Source: Pseudomonadota bacterium (GTDB lineage Bacteria > Pseudomonadota > Gammaproteobacteria > Burkholderiales > Burkholderiaceae_B). Taken from it: a stretch of 64,000 bases of DNA. Shown piece after piece: positions 36,074-44,815 of the stretch; position 1 is the stretch's first letter; every line of letters starts with the position of its first letter. The stretch spans positions 124,001 through 188,000 of the forward strand of contig JAEWEV010000025.1 of the NCBI GenBank assembly GCA_023389155.1, written 5' to 3'. The translations under genes were made by a program, and so were the position numbers. The notes under the pieces are model-generated. The model worked only from the letters and a program-made list of their open reading frames with translations, was not told the origin of the DNA and searched no databases.

Positions 36074-36619
36074 CTAAAGCTTGATAAAATGTTCTCGGTA
36101 GTATCTGAGTTCGTCAATGGATTCGTAAATATCAGCCAGCGCTTCGTGCCTGCTTTTCTTGTCGAATCCCTTGTAGACCTCGGGTTTCCACCGGCGTGAC
36201 AGTTCCTTCAGGGTACTCACGTCCAGATTCCGGTAGTGGAAATAGCTTTCGAACCGGGGCATGTATTTATACATGAACCGCCGATCCTGGCTTATCGTAT
36301 TCCCACAAAGCGGCGAAGCGCCTTTTGGAACCAATGGAGCAAGAAATTCCAGAAGAATATCTTCTGCCTGTTCTTCGGTCAGGGTGGAAGTGCGGACTTT
36401 ATCGGTCAGGCCGCTGCGGCCATGTGTGGAAGTATTCCATTTGTCCATGCCGGCCAGAATCTCGTCGGACTGGTGAATGACCAGTACGGGACCTTCAGCC
36501 ACCAGGGTGAGGTCAGGTTCGGTGACGACAACAGCCACTTCCAGAATACGTTCTTTTTCGGGGTTCAGGCCACTCATTTCCATGTCCAGCCAGACCAGTC
36601 GCAGATCATTCACCGCCAT
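36074..36619 (-). CDS. orn: Oligoribonuclease
   Basis: A 3'-5' exonuclease that degrades two- to five-base RNA fragments and linear di-nucleotides such as pGpG. The 181-residue protein of the DEDDh class opens with LVWLDMEMSGLNPEKERILE (first Asp and Glu). An internal Asp follows in QDRRFM, and the His/Asp pair is in SRHEALADIYESIDELRYY. Length and motifs are typical. It heads the minus-strand run toward acpS and is divergent from the Ste24-like protease gene 53 bases away. Confidence 0.97.
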   Translation of the reverse strand: MAVNDLRLVWLDMEMSGLNPEKERILEVAVVVTEPDLTLVAEGPVLVIHQSDEILAGMDKWNTSTHGRSGLTDKVRTSTLTEEQAEDILLEFLAPLVPKGASPLCGNTISQDRRFMYKYMPRFESYFHYRNLDVSTLKELSRRWKPEVYKGFDKKSRHEALADIYESIDELRYYREHFIKL

Positions 36620-36672
36620 TTTCGATCCTTATTGTTCAGAACCATTATTTTCGCACAGAGCACACAACAGAA

Positions 36673-37944
36673 ATGTCCCCAACCGCCTTTACGCTTTTAT
36701 TTGTCCTTTTTCTTGTTCTCGAGACCGTCACCCACCTGTGGCTGGCCACCCGGCAGGCCCGTTACGTCACTCGTCATCGTGCGCAGGTACCGGACGAATT
36801 TGCGGAAAAAATCGGACTGCGCAGCCATCAGCGTGCGGCTGACTACACGGTCGAACGGATGAAATTGTCGGTAACCCAACGGGTTTTCGATGCCATGCTG
36901 CTGATTGCCTTCACCCTGCTCGGCGGGCTTCAGGCAATCAATGAATTTCTGATCAGCGTGATTCCCAGCGATTTCTGGCGTCAGTTGCTGCTGCTCGGTT
37001 CAGTGTTGCTTATTTCCGGCGCCCTGCATCTTCCATTCAGCCTGTGGAAACAGTTCAAACTTGAGCAGAAATTCGGTTTCAACCGCATGACTCTAAGTCT
37101 TTTTGTCAGCGACACGATCAAGGGGCTACTGGTCAGCGTGGTTCTGGGTCTGCCCCTGGCGGCGGTGACGCTATGGCTGATGGCTGCCGCCGGCCCTCTG
37201 TGGTGGCTGTGGGCCTGGATGGTCTGGGTTGCCTTCAATGCTTTCCTGCTGTTTGTGTTCCCTACCTGGATCGCCCCGCTTTTCAACAAGTTCACGCCCC
37301 TGGATAACCCGGAGCTCGCAGAACGCATCAACAATCTGGCGCAGCGCTGCCATTTCGCCCTGAAAGGACTGTTTGTCATGGATGGCTCCAAGCGCTCTGC
37401 CCACGGCAATGCCTATTTCACCGGCTTTGGAAAATCCCGGCGCATTGTGTTTTTCGATACGCTGCTGAGCAAACTGAATCCGGATGAAATCGAAGCCGTT
37501 CTCGCGCACGAACTCGGGCATTTCAGCCACAAGCATGTACAGAAACGCATGATTTACAGCTTTCTGCTCGCCCTGGTATTTTTTGCCGTGCTTGGTTTTC
37601 TCAAAAACCAGATCTGGTTCTATCAGGGCCTGGGCGTTTCGCCTGTTCTGAACGGTTCGAATGATGCTATGGCGCTTCTGCTGTTTTTCATGGCCATGCC
37701 GGTCTTTACCTTCTTCTTTGCACCGGTTTTCAGTTTCTTTTCCCGCAAGGACGAATTTCAGGCCGATCATTATGCTCATACGCAGGCCAGCTCCCAGGCC
37801 CTTATCTCGGCGCTGGTCAAGCTTTATGATGACAATGCCTCAACCTTGACGCCTGATCCCGTACACTCTGCGTTCTACGACAGCCATCCGCCCGCTTCCC
37901 TGCGGATCCGTCGACTTCATGAACTGCAGGCGTCAAACGGATGA
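36673..37944 (+). CDS. Ste24/HtpX-type M48 integral membrane metallopeptidase
   Basis: A 423-residue protease with about seven membrane segments. The zinc motif is HELGHFSHKH (HExxH) near residue 279, and the third ligand Glu lies in KDEFQADHYA near 360. FGFNRMTLSLFVSDTIKG and GNAYFTGFGKSRRIVFFDTLL match CAAX-prenyl-protease-like members. Bacteria lack prenylated CAAX proteins, so the likely role is membrane-protein quality control. The stop overlaps the rsgA start by 4 bases (ATGA). Confidence 0.9.
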   Translation: MSPTAFTLLFVLFLVLETVTHLWLATRQARYVTRHRAQVPDEFAEKIGLRSHQRAADYTVERMKLSVTQRVFDAMLLIAFTLLGGLQAINEFLISVIPSDFWRQLLLLGSVLLISGALHLPFSLWKQFKLEQKFGFNRMTLSLFVSDTIKGLLVSVVLGLPLAAVTLWLMAAAGPLWWLWAWMVWVAFNAFLLFVFPTWIAPLFNKFTPLDNPELAERINNLAQRCHFALKGLFVMDGSKRSAHGNAYFTGFGKSRRIVFFDTLLSKLNPDEIEAVLAHELGHFSHKHVQKRMIYSFLLALVFFAVLGFLKNQIWFYQGLGVSPVLNGSNDAMALLLFFMAMPVFTFFFAPVFSFFSRKDEFQADHYAHTQASSQALISALVKLYDDNASTLTPDPVHSAFYDSHPPASLRIRRLHELQASNG

Positions 37945-38831
37945 TCACCGGGCGCGTCATTGCCGCTCATGGCCGACATTATCAGGTGGAAGTGGACGAT
38001 GGCCAGTTTCGTCAATGCTACACACGGGGCAAGAAAAGCGGGATATGCGTTGGCGATTACGTCGATATTGAACCGCAGGGACAGGACGAAGGACGGATCG
38101 AACGCGTACACGAACGCCGAAATCTCCTTTATCGCTCAGATGACATGCGCGCCAAGCAGTTTGCCGCAAATGTTGACCAGCTTCTGATTGTTGTCGCAGT
38201 TGAACCGCTGTTTTCAGACGACCTCACAGGCCGGGCACTGGCGGGGGCGTTCAGCGCGAACATCACCCCGCTGATCATCCTGAACAAAAGCGACCTGAGC
38301 GACGCGTTGCCACGCGCCAGAGCCATGCTCTCTGGCATCAGGGATCTTGGTGTACCGGTGATTGAAACCAGCACACTGGAACCGCAGGCCCTGCGAAATG
38401 CGCTGCTGCCACTTCTTAAAGGCAAAACCAGCCTGCTGCTTGGGCAGAGTGGCATGGGCAAGTCCAGCATTCTGAATATTCTGGTGCCGGACGCCCGTGC
38501 AGAAACCCAGACGCATTCGGTGGCCCTGGGTACAGGCAAGCACACCACGACCTCCTCACGCCTATATCACTTGCCCGACAATAACGGAGACCTGATCGAC
38601 TCCCCCGGTTTCCAGGCTTTCGGTCTGAAACATCTGGGCCAGACCGAGGTGGAGCACGGCTTTCCCGAGTTTGCACCCTATAGTCAGAATTGCAAGTTCT
38701 ACAATTGCACTCATCGCCACGAACCGGGCTGCGGCGTGCTGATGGCAAAGGAAAAAGGGCTGATCAATCCGAAGCGGCATGAACTCTATGTGCGGATTCT
38801 GGCTGAATCCACGTCACCCCAGAAATACTAA
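37941..38831 (+). CDS. rsgA: Ribosome biogenesis GTPase RsgA
   Basis: A late 30S-subunit assembly GTPase. The 296-residue protein is circularly permuted as expected: an N-terminal OB-fold (VIAAHGRHYQVEVDDG), then G4 (ILNKSDL), G1 (GQSGMGKSSILN), G3 (LIDSPGF), and the C-terminal zinc knuckle with CKFYNCTHRHEPGC. It is translationally coupled to the Ste24-like gene upstream. About 300 bases without a gene follow. Confidence 0.96.
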   Translation: MITGRVIAAHGRHYQVEVDDGQFRQCYTRGKKSGICVGDYVDIEPQGQDEGRIERVHERRNLLYRSDDMRAKQFAANVDQLLIVVAVEPLFSDDLTGRALAGAFSANITPLIILNKSDLSDALPRARAMLSGIRDLGVPVIETSTLEPQALRNALLPLLKGKTSLLLGQSGMGKSSILNILVPDARAETQTHSVALGTGKHTTTSSRLYHLPDNNGDLIDSPGFQAFGLKHLGQTEVEHGFPEFAPYSQNCKFYNCTHRHEPGCGVLMAKEKGLINPKRHELYVRILAESTSPQKY

Positions 38832-39138
38832 GCCCACGGCGAGTTTGTTGTGAAGCCCGCACTACAGTCGCACCTTATCCGGCGAACATGGATCAGACGA
38901 CTCAGCTGAGCAGGAAAGCCAACACCCGCGTTGATCATCAACATTGATCTGCCAATAATGACTGCACAGACATTATTGTGCTGACATGGCTGTGCGGAAA
39001 TTTATTTTGAACAATGAAGCATGACGACTGATGTTAGCAAATCGATCATGTGCGATTTGATAGCCATGCTTCGCCAAACCGGTCAGTGCGTGACTAGCGG
39101 CAACTTGTCGCATCGGCTTACGCAGGATTGAATCAGGC
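38832..39138. other. Intergenic region between convergent rsgA and the Nudix gene
   Basis: 307 bases without a supported gene. An inverted repeat CAATAATG-N10-CATTATTG lies at 38953-38978. It has no U-run, so it is not an evident terminator. Confidence 0.4.
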
Positions 39139-39885
39139 TCAGGCCACTGCCAGAAGACGATGGTAGAAGTTTCTGATCACGTTTGCCGTTGCACCCCAGA
39201 TGAAATAGCCATTCCAGGGCATGGAATAATAGTATCTCTCGTTGCCATCCGGCTGAATGGCATGGTGGAGCCGGTGATTGAGCGGATCCATCAGAAACTC
39301 CAGCGGCACCTCGAACACCTCTGCCACTTCCACCTGGTCTATCTTGATTGCATTTGTATTTTCGAGCCAGCCAACGTAAGGGCGCAGCAAAAATCCGGTA
39401 CCCGTATAGAACTCGGGCAACTGACCCAGCACCGAGACATCACGGGTTGGTACGCCAATCTCTTCGAAGGTTTCGCGCAAGGCGGTGTGTTGCGGATTGA
39501 TATCCCCTTCTTCAACCCGCCCGCCGGGAAAACTGATCTGACCAGGGTGATGGAACAGCTTCTCAGACCGCTTGGTAAGCAGGACCGAAATCTGTTCCCC
39601 TTTTTTCACCAACGGCATCAATACGGCCGAGTCAATATAGGATTCTGACTGATACTGCAGGATTTTCGCCTCGTTCCATTCCTGAACCAAAGCATCTGCC
39701 GACCATATCAGAGTGTGATCGAACGCCTTTTCAATAAACTCGGGTGTAAGCGTCCTGGAGGGAATCGCCGCGAGATTCTCGTTGGCTACCGTCCATTTCT
39801 GCGCCTGTACATCAAAGCCAGGCGTCATACGCTTTCGTAATGGTTCAGTCAAAACTGGGGCCCTTTCGGATATACCGATATACAT
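39139..39885 (-). CDS. Nudix hydrolase, CoA-pyrophosphatase-like
   Basis: A 248-residue Nudix protein. The Nudix box GGRVEEGDINPQHTALRETFEEIG is intact (GX5EX7REUXEEXGU) and is preceded by LLTKRSEKLFHHPGQISFPGG, the pattern of the NudL/YeaB branch that cleaves CoA to 4'-phosphopantetheine and ADP. An N-terminal region of about 60 residues precedes the domain. A Met at about residue 20 is an alternative start. It lies downstream of rplS but beyond the rplS terminator. Confidence 0.88.
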   Translation of the reverse strand: MYIGISERAPVLTEPLRKRMTPGFDVQAQKWTVANENLAAIPSRTLTPEFIEKAFDHTLIWSADALVQEWNEAKILQYQSESYIDSAVLMPLVKKGEQISVLLTKRSEKLFHHPGQISFPGGRVEEGDINPQHTALRETFEEIGVPTRDVSVLGQLPEFYTGTGFLLRPYVGWLENTNAIKIDQVEVAEVFEVPLEFLMDPLNHRLHHAIQPDGNERYYYSMPWNGYFIWGATANVIRNFYHRLLAVA

Positions 39886-40037
39886 TGATGCTATTTTACG
39901 GCAGCAGTGTGTATTTATGGATATCAGGAATGAAATGAAACGGGAATGCGTATATCGCGTGGAGCAGGCCGTGGGGGTTACGCTACAGCTGACGGCGGCA
40001 AGGGGCTAAAATGCAGAAGAGCCGGGGCGCAGAAATG

Positions 40038-40062
40038 AAAAAGCCGGCTAAGCCGGCTTTTT
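40038..40062. terminator. Bidirectional terminator after rplS
   Basis: AAAAAGCCGGC (40038-40048) pairs with GCCGGCTTTTT (40052-40062) around a tiny loop. A run of five A's on one side and five T's on the other makes it a classic intrinsic terminator in both directions. It lies about 90 bases past the rplS stop and separates rplS from the Nudix gene. Confidence 0.9.
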
Positions 40063-40151
40063 CCACCCTGCTATGCAAGCATGAAACTCGCAACTGCATG
40101 GGATGCAACTGAGTACAGCGATCGCTGCACGTCGCGACAACTGGCAACAAC

Positions 40152-40538
40152 TTACGCTTTTGCCTGTTTATCGGCCTTGCGCACCAGTTTTTCTTTAATA
40201 CGCGCAGCTTTACCAGAGCGGTTACGCAGGTAGTACAGTTTCGCACGACGAACATCACCGCGACGTTTCACGACGATAGATGCGATTTGTGGGGAATACA
40301 GCTGGAATGTCCGTTCAACGGCTTCGCCAGAAGAAATTTTGCGGACAATAAAGGAAGAGTTCAGGCCGCGATTGCGTTTGGCAATAACAACCCCTTCATA
40401 TGCCTGCGCACGCTTGCGGGTGCCCTCAACGACGTTCACGCTGACAACAACTGTATCGCCAGGGGAAAATTCGGTGACGGGGTTACCGCCGGTCAGGCGC
40501 TGGATCTCTTCCTGCTCGAGTTTTTCAATTAGATTCAT
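40152..40538 (-). CDS. rplS: 50S ribosomal protein L19
   Basis: A large-subunit protein at the 30S-50S interface. The 128-residue protein begins MNLIEKLEQEEIQRL, then FSPGDTVVVSVNVVEGTRKRAQAYEGVVIAKRNRG, VRKISSGEAVERTFQLYSP and RRGDVRRAKLYYLRNRSGKAARIKEK, all typical. The tail is lysine- and alanine-rich. In most proteobacteria rplS ends the rpsP-rimM-trmD-rplS operon. Here the 580 bases upstream hold none of those genes, so rplS has its own promoter. A TATACT -10 at 40654-40649 is a candidate. Confidence 0.98.
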   Translation of the reverse strand: MNLIEKLEQEEIQRLTGGNPVTEFSPGDTVVVSVNVVEGTRKRAQAYEGVVIAKRNRGLNSSFIVRKISSGEAVERTFQLYSPQIASIVVKRRGDVRRAKLYYLRNRSGKAARIKEKLVRKADKQAKA

Positions 40539-41119
40539 AGTAGACTCCGGCCATCATGAACGGCTGTTTAGAATAACGTCACATTAGTATTGTGATTGCA
40601 CCGACCCATTCAGGTGCATTTGCCGACAGAGGATGAATAGAACTCGCAAGTATAACGTGTTTAGTGCCAATATTCCAGTAGCCGGGGGGTACTAGCAGCT
40701 ATAAATAGCGATTTAAGTAATTGAATTCACTAAAAAAACAACAATATAAAAACAACAATAGCCTTTTGATCCGAGAACGAACGACTATTTGATATTGGCT
40801 TTGACGTTGTTTGTGCGCTCTGTCATGCCTGAATCCACTGTGGCTGAATCAACGCCCCAGGGGCCACTGCGTGCCAGACGGTCATTCTGGCGGTGAGGGC
40901 CATGTCGATTAGCGATCCGATTCAGTACGTGATAAAAAGGCTGGATTAAAGGGCTGGGTTAAAGGGCTGGATTAAAGGGCTGATCAAAAGGCTTGATTAA
41001 AGCGTTGATAAACCGATTCCGTAGACGACCCGATTAACGGTCGTAGCAGCGGTGCAGAACGAGATATGAGCAAATCTATCGGAAAAATCCGCCTTCAGGA
41101 AAAATCTGCCTTCAATGCG
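40539..41119. other. Upstream region of rplS without genes
   Basis: About 580 bases. It contains the rplS leader and a candidate -10 (minus strand, 40654-40649, without a clear -35), an AT-rich stretch near 40700-40760, and the 13-bp tandem repeats at 40935-41011. No remnant of trmD, rimM or rpsP is recognisable. Confidence 0.5.
40935..41011. repeat. Six tandem copies of a 13-bp unit
   Basis: Consecutive units start at 40935, 40948, 40961, 40974, 40986 and 40999. Consensus AAAGGGCTGGATT. Units 1-3 differ from each other at one to two positions, unit 4 lacks a base, and units 5-6 are increasingly diverged. 13 is not a multiple of three and no long frame spans it, so it is not a coding repeat. 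The phase is slightly more than one helical turn. Confidence 0.85.
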
Positions 41120-41332
41120 TCACGCAAGGCCTGCAGCGGTACCCAGAAGATTAATGACAGGGATAAGTGCAAACCATGCCGCTACCATGAATACGTCAGC
41201 GAGAATGTGGCTCCTGCGTTGCAATTTGCCGCTTTTCTTGCGATAAAGCGTTGCAAAAGACTGGTCGAACTGACGGCAGGCTGATATAGTTGAAGCAGCA
41301 GGGGCAACAGGCTTACGATTTGGGGTTGTCAT
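41120..41332 (-). CDS. Small protein with a C-terminal membrane helix, possibly SOS-controlled
   Basis: A 70-residue frame from the ATG at 41332. The first 45 residues are basic and polar (QFDQSFATLYRKKSGKLQRRS), followed by one hydrophobic segment VFMVAAWFALIPVINLLG and a short end. GGAG lies 8 bases before the ATG. I do not recognise a family. About 145 bases upstream is a promoter overlapped by a near-perfect LexA box, with a hairpin in the intervening leader. The design resembles SOS-induced small membrane proteins, but that is inference. Confidence 0.5.
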   Translation of the reverse strand: MTTPNRKPVAPAASTISACRQFDQSFATLYRKKSGKLQRRSHILADVFMVAAWFALIPVINLLGTAAGLA

Positions 41333-41430
41333 GATGAATTCTCCAATAGTTAAGAGGTGCCCACCCCAGCCAGATACAATCTGAGTGCTGGAAAACACCC
41401 AGGAAAAGCAGTATTTAACCGGGGCAGACG

Positions 41431-41455
41431 ATAACTAGGACCCTAATCTAGTTAT
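41431..41455 (-). promoter_or_regulatory. Leader hairpin upstream of the 70-residue protein
   Basis: ATAACTAG (41431-41438) and CTAGTTAT (41448-41455) form an 8-bp perfect stem with a 9-base loop. It lies in the transcript leader expected from the LexA-box promoter, about 100 bases before the start codon. Confidence 0.4.
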
Positions 41456-41483
41456 ATCGCGACTATGCATTGCGATAAGTAAT

Positions 41484-41512
41484 ACTGTACATTTATACAG
41501 TATTTTGTGCAA
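41484..41512 (-). promoter_or_regulatory. LexA box over a promoter
   Basis: CTGT-N8-ACAG at 41485-41500 (CTGTACATTTATACAG, flanked by TA on both sides) fits the LexA operator TACTG-TATATATA-CAGTA almost exactly. On the minus strand a -35 TTGCAC (41512-41507), a 17-base spacer and a -10 TACAGT (41489-41484) enclose it, so bound LexA would block the promoter. A plus-strand pair TTGCGA/TATACA with an 18-base spacer also overlaps it, but no convincing gene follows in that direction. Confidence 0.75.
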
Positions 41513-41900
41513 GTGGTATTTGCTCGTATTTTCGATTTTGTTGTATTTTGCGTGTCCCACGCTGTGCCCTTCACCGGACGTCTGGCGCCGTACCGCAGTG
41601 CCGTCTTCTGCTTTATTCTCCCCTACCATCTTCGCGAACCTTCTCCGCACCACACGCGCGGATACCTGCGTCAATTCACCAAAGTACCCAACGTCGCCAC
41701 CAGAGGCCGGCGGTTTTCAGGAGACGCCCGGCCCAAGCGAAAACCGCTAAAATGCCCGATTCGTCAGGTACGCCCTCTTTCTATACAAGACAGCCAGACC
41801 CGATAGAATCGTGCGGAATCGCTATCGGTAACGCGTAATTCGTGAGTGCCTGTTGCGGAACGCGTAAGCCGCATCAGCCAGATCGGTCGCGCCAGACGCA
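41513..41900. other. Stretch without a recognised gene
   Basis: About 390 bases. Overlapping frames on both strands (41505-41838 plus, 41435-41674 minus) have compositions unlike proteins. Near the right end AACGCGTAA occurs twice (41830-41838 and 41859-41867), 29 bases apart, next to an imperfect dyad CGATAG...CTATCG. Confidence 0.45.
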
Positions 41901-41923
41901 AAAAAAGCCGTGACAAGCACGGC
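41901..41923 (-). terminator. Terminator of the peroxiredoxin gene
   Basis: On the minus strand GCCGTG and CACGGC form a 6-bp stem with a CTTGT loop, followed by a run of T's (plus-strand A's at 41901-41906). It lies about 95 bases past the stop codon. Confidence 0.8.
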
Positions 41924-42018
41924 CTTCTCTTTTCATGCAGGGAAACAAGACCCGGGAGTTGGGCCTGTGCCGGAAGGCTGGCTGCCATTCGGCAACTGCC
42001 CCGACCCCCTTAAAACGA

Positions 42019-42663
42019 TTACTTGTTAGGCTGAGGTGTTGTACGCAGATAAGGACGTACTTCCGTGTAGCCTTTAGGGAATTTCTGTTTCAGAACTTCA
42101 GGATCCTTCAGGGAAGGAACAATGATCACGTCCTGCCCATCTTCCCAGTTCACCGGTGTCGCGACACTGTGAGAATCGGTCAGTTGCAGAGAATCGATCA
42201 CACGCAGAATTTCATTGAAGTTACGGCCGGTGCTGGCTGGGTACGTAATGATCAGGCGAACTTTCTTAGTAGGATCGATGATGAACACAGAGCGCACGGT
42301 CGCTGTGGCACTGGCGTTCGGATGGATCATGTCGTACAGCGTCGAGACTTTACGGTCATCATCCGCCAGAATCGGGAAGTTCACAGTCGTGCTCTGCGTA
42401 TCGTTAATGTCTTCGATCCATTTGTTATGGGAATCGGCATCATCAACGGATACAGCCAGAACCTTCACATTACGTTTTGCAAATTCGTCTTTCAGTTTAG
42501 CGGTGTAGCCCAGTTCTGTTGTGCAGACGGGTGTAAAGTCGGCAGGGTGAGAAAACAGAACACCCCAGCTATCGCCCAGATATTCGTGAAATTTGATGGG
42601 TCCCGTGGACGAATTCTGTTCAAAATCAGGGGCAGTATCGCCCAAACGCAGTGATGTGCTCAT
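42019..42663 (-). CDS. Peroxiredoxin, 1-Cys (Prx6) type
   Basis: A thiol peroxidase reducing hydrogen and organic peroxides. The 214-residue protein opens LRLGDTAPDFEQNSSTG and holds the peroxidatic Cys in SHPADFTPVCTTELG near residue 45. TGRNFNEILRVIDSLQL and NWEDGQDVIIVPSL are Prx6-family C-terminal features. The ATG at 42663 follows an AAGGAG site. An in-frame start 13 codons earlier lies upstream of that site and is unlikely. Monocistronic, with its own terminator. The AT-rich sequence upstream (42730-42790) probably holds the promoter. Confidence 0.93.
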   Translation of the reverse strand: MSTSLRLGDTAPDFEQNSSTGPIKFHEYLGDSWGVLFSHPADFTPVCTTELGYTAKLKDEFAKRNVKVLAVSVDDADSHNKWIEDINDTQSTTVNFPILADDDRKVSTLYDMIHPNASATATVRSVFIIDPTKKVRLIITYPASTGRNFNEILRVIDSLQLTDSHSVATPVNWEDGQDVIIVPSLKDPEVLKQKFPKGYTEVRPYLRTTPQPNK

Positions 42664-42817
42664 GGTATCTCCTTGGTAAGTGTGAGGAATGTCCGGTGCC
42701 ACGCATCGGACTGTATACCGGGATTATGTCAAAGATTATTTATTCCCTAAAAGAATAAATAATAATTTTTATATATCCAATAAGCATATTAAAACAAATT
42801 CACGGCTGTTACGCGGT

Positions 42818-44611
42818 TTAGGAAAATACCGCGGAAAATGCGTCCTGTACTTCGTCGCCTGATTTGACTGCAGAAGACAGGGAAAGCGACCGTGGCAGCA
42901 GATGCGCGGCATAAAATACGGCAGTTGCAATTTTTTGCCTGTGTACATCAGACTTGCGCTCCTGACTCTTGAGTGCGGCGTTCGCCAGATGCCAGCCCGC
43001 GTGTACATAACCTGCAAGCATAAGAAACGGTACGCTACCCGAGAAGACACTGCGCATGGCACCTTTCTGTGCGAACGCCAGCGTAGCATCCAGTGCATTC
43101 TGATAGGCCTGCACAGCCACCTCCAGCTGAGCACCAATAAAGGCAAGTGCCGGATCGTCCTGGTGCTGGTTCAGGGCGTTGACCGTATCGCACATGGCCG
43201 CGATGAACCCGTGCGTAACCGCCCCGCCATCGCGCAAGGTTTTACGCCCGATGAAATCATTTGCCTGAATGGCGGTAGTACCTTCGTAAATGGGCAAGAT
43301 ACGGGCATCACGATAATATTGCGCTGCCCCGGTTTCTTCGATATAGCCCATGCCTCCATGCACCTGCATGCCTAATGAGGCAACTTCGACGGAATTTTCT
43401 GTGCCAAAGGCTTTCACTATAGGAACCAGATACTCGTACTGCGCGCGGTGCTTGTCCCTTGTCGGCTCATCGGCATGCTGATGCGCGACATCATTGCACA
43501 TAGCCGCATACAGCGCGATGGCGCGGGCGCCCTCGGTCAGTCCGCGCATGCTCATCAGCAGCCGCTGCACATCGGGGTGGTGATCAATGCTCACAGGACC
43601 TGGAGACCCTTCCAGCAGATTGCCCTGCAACCGCTCTGCGGCATAGGCCTGCGCCTGTTGCAGCGCGCGCTCTGACACGGAAATTCCCTGAATACCTACG
43701 TTATAACGGGCGGCATTCATCATAATGAACATATATTGCAGACCGAAATTTTCCTGACCCACCAGATAGCCAATTGCGCCCTCTCCAACCTCGCCCTTGT
43801 CGGCCCCATACAGCAGCACGGCAGTGGGGCTGCCGTGGATACCGAGTTTTTCCTCTATGGACGCGCACCAGACATCATTGCGCTTGCCCAGTGAGCCGTC
43901 TTCATTGACCAGGAACTTGGGAACCACAAACAGGGAAATGCCTTTGACGCCTTTTGGTGCGTCCGGCGTGCGGGCCAGCACCAAATGTACGATATTTTCG
44001 GCCAGATCATGCTCACCGTAAGTAATGAAAATTTTCTGCCCTGAAATGCGATAGGTGCCATCGTCCTGCAAAATGGCCTTGGTGGTAAGTAAGGCCAGAT
44101 CTGATCCCGCCTGGGGCTCAGTCAGATTCATGGTGCCGGTCCAGCGTCCCTCCAGCATGGGAGGAACAAACGTTTGCTTCAGCTCATCGCTGCCTGCCTG
44201 AGTAACAGCTTCGATAAACCCGTCAGTTAAAAGTGGACAAAGTGCAAATGACAGATTTGCAGCATTCAGGTTTTCCGAAATGACCGCAGAGATCAGTTTC
44301 GGAAATCCCTGGCCGCCCAGGTCCGGATCATGCGGCAGGCCCTGCCAGCCGCCTTCACCGAATGCTTTGAATGCTTTGGTAAATGACGCGGGTGTGCTGA
44401 CCATGCCATTATCCCAGCGTGCACCCTGCTGGTCACCCTCCTTGTTGGTCGGCGCCACCACCTCCTGAACAAATTTTGCATTTTCCTGCAAAACCGCCTC
44501 GACGATATCATCGCTGATTTCTTCGTAACCCGGCAGAGCCAGCACCTGCTCTAGCAGGCCCATATCTTTGAGATTGAAGAAAATATCATCCAGTGGCGTT
44601 TTGTAAGTCAT
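42818..44611 (-). CDS. Acyl-CoA dehydrogenase, DmdC-like large form
   Basis: An FAD flavoenzyme that makes a 2,3-enoyl-CoA. The 597-residue protein has the long form seen in DmdC-like members, with MTYKTPLDDIFFNLKD at the start, the FAD/substrate motif TGTMNLTEPQAGSD, KIFITYGEHDL, ARYNVGIQGISVSERALQQAQ, a central MQVHGGMGYIEETGAAQYYRDARILPIYEGTTAIQ and an extra C-terminal helical domain of about 120 residues. The ATG at 44611 is preferred. An upstream start would add 39 residues of poor quality. It is the last gene of the left arm of the catabolic locus, 205 bases after the CoA-transferase gene. Confidence 0.88.
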   Translation of the reverse strand: MTYKTPLDDIFFNLKDMGLLEQVLALPGYEEISDDIVEAVLQENAKFVQEVVAPTNKEGDQQGARWDNGMVSTPASFTKAFKAFGEGGWQGLPHDPDLGGQGFPKLISAVISENLNAANLSFALCPLLTDGFIEAVTQAGSDELKQTFVPPMLEGRWTGTMNLTEPQAGSDLALLTTKAILQDDGTYRISGQKIFITYGEHDLAENIVHLVLARTPDAPKGVKGISLFVVPKFLVNEDGSLGKRNDVWCASIEEKLGIHGSPTAVLLYGADKGEVGEGAIGYLVGQENFGLQYMFIMMNAARYNVGIQGISVSERALQQAQAYAAERLQGNLLEGSPGPVSIDHHPDVQRLLMSMRGLTEGARAIALYAAMCNDVAHQHADEPTRDKHRAQYEYLVPIVKAFGTENSVEVASLGMQVHGGMGYIEETGAAQYYRDARILPIYEGTTAIQANDFIGRKTLRDGGAVTHGFIAAMCDTVNALNQHQDDPALAFIGAQLEVAVQAYQNALDATLAFAQKGAMRSVFSGSVPFLMLAGYVHAGWHLANAALKSQERKSDVHRQKIATAVFYAAHLLPRSLSLSSAVKSGDEVQDAFSAVFS

Positions 44612-44815
44612 GTCTGTCTCGGCAATAAGATTGTGAAATGATGATGAAATGAATTGGGCCTCCGATAAACTGGATAGCAAAAAATGCGTATCACTATCGA
44701 AAATGCCATCATCGGATGACTGCCGCAATGAGAGGCAGCGCCTGTCAAATCAATATTACACTATCCCGAAATACGGAACCAGACTGCGCGATTTAAACCG
44801 CGTTTGAACAATCAG

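Noticed and set aside
38953..38978. CAATAATG/CATTATTG inverted repeat considered as a terminator
   Set aside because: The arms are AT-rich, the loop is 10 bases and no T-run follows. It may be a chance palindrome.
40935..41011. Tandem repeats considered as a CRISPR array
   Set aside because: Units are contiguous 13-mers without spacers, and no cas genes are present.
41435..41838. Overlapping frames of 79-99 codons on both strands next to the LexA box
   Set aside because: Arg/Pro/Ser-rich compositions typical of non-coding GC-rich frames. They overlap each other, and one crosses the LexA box.
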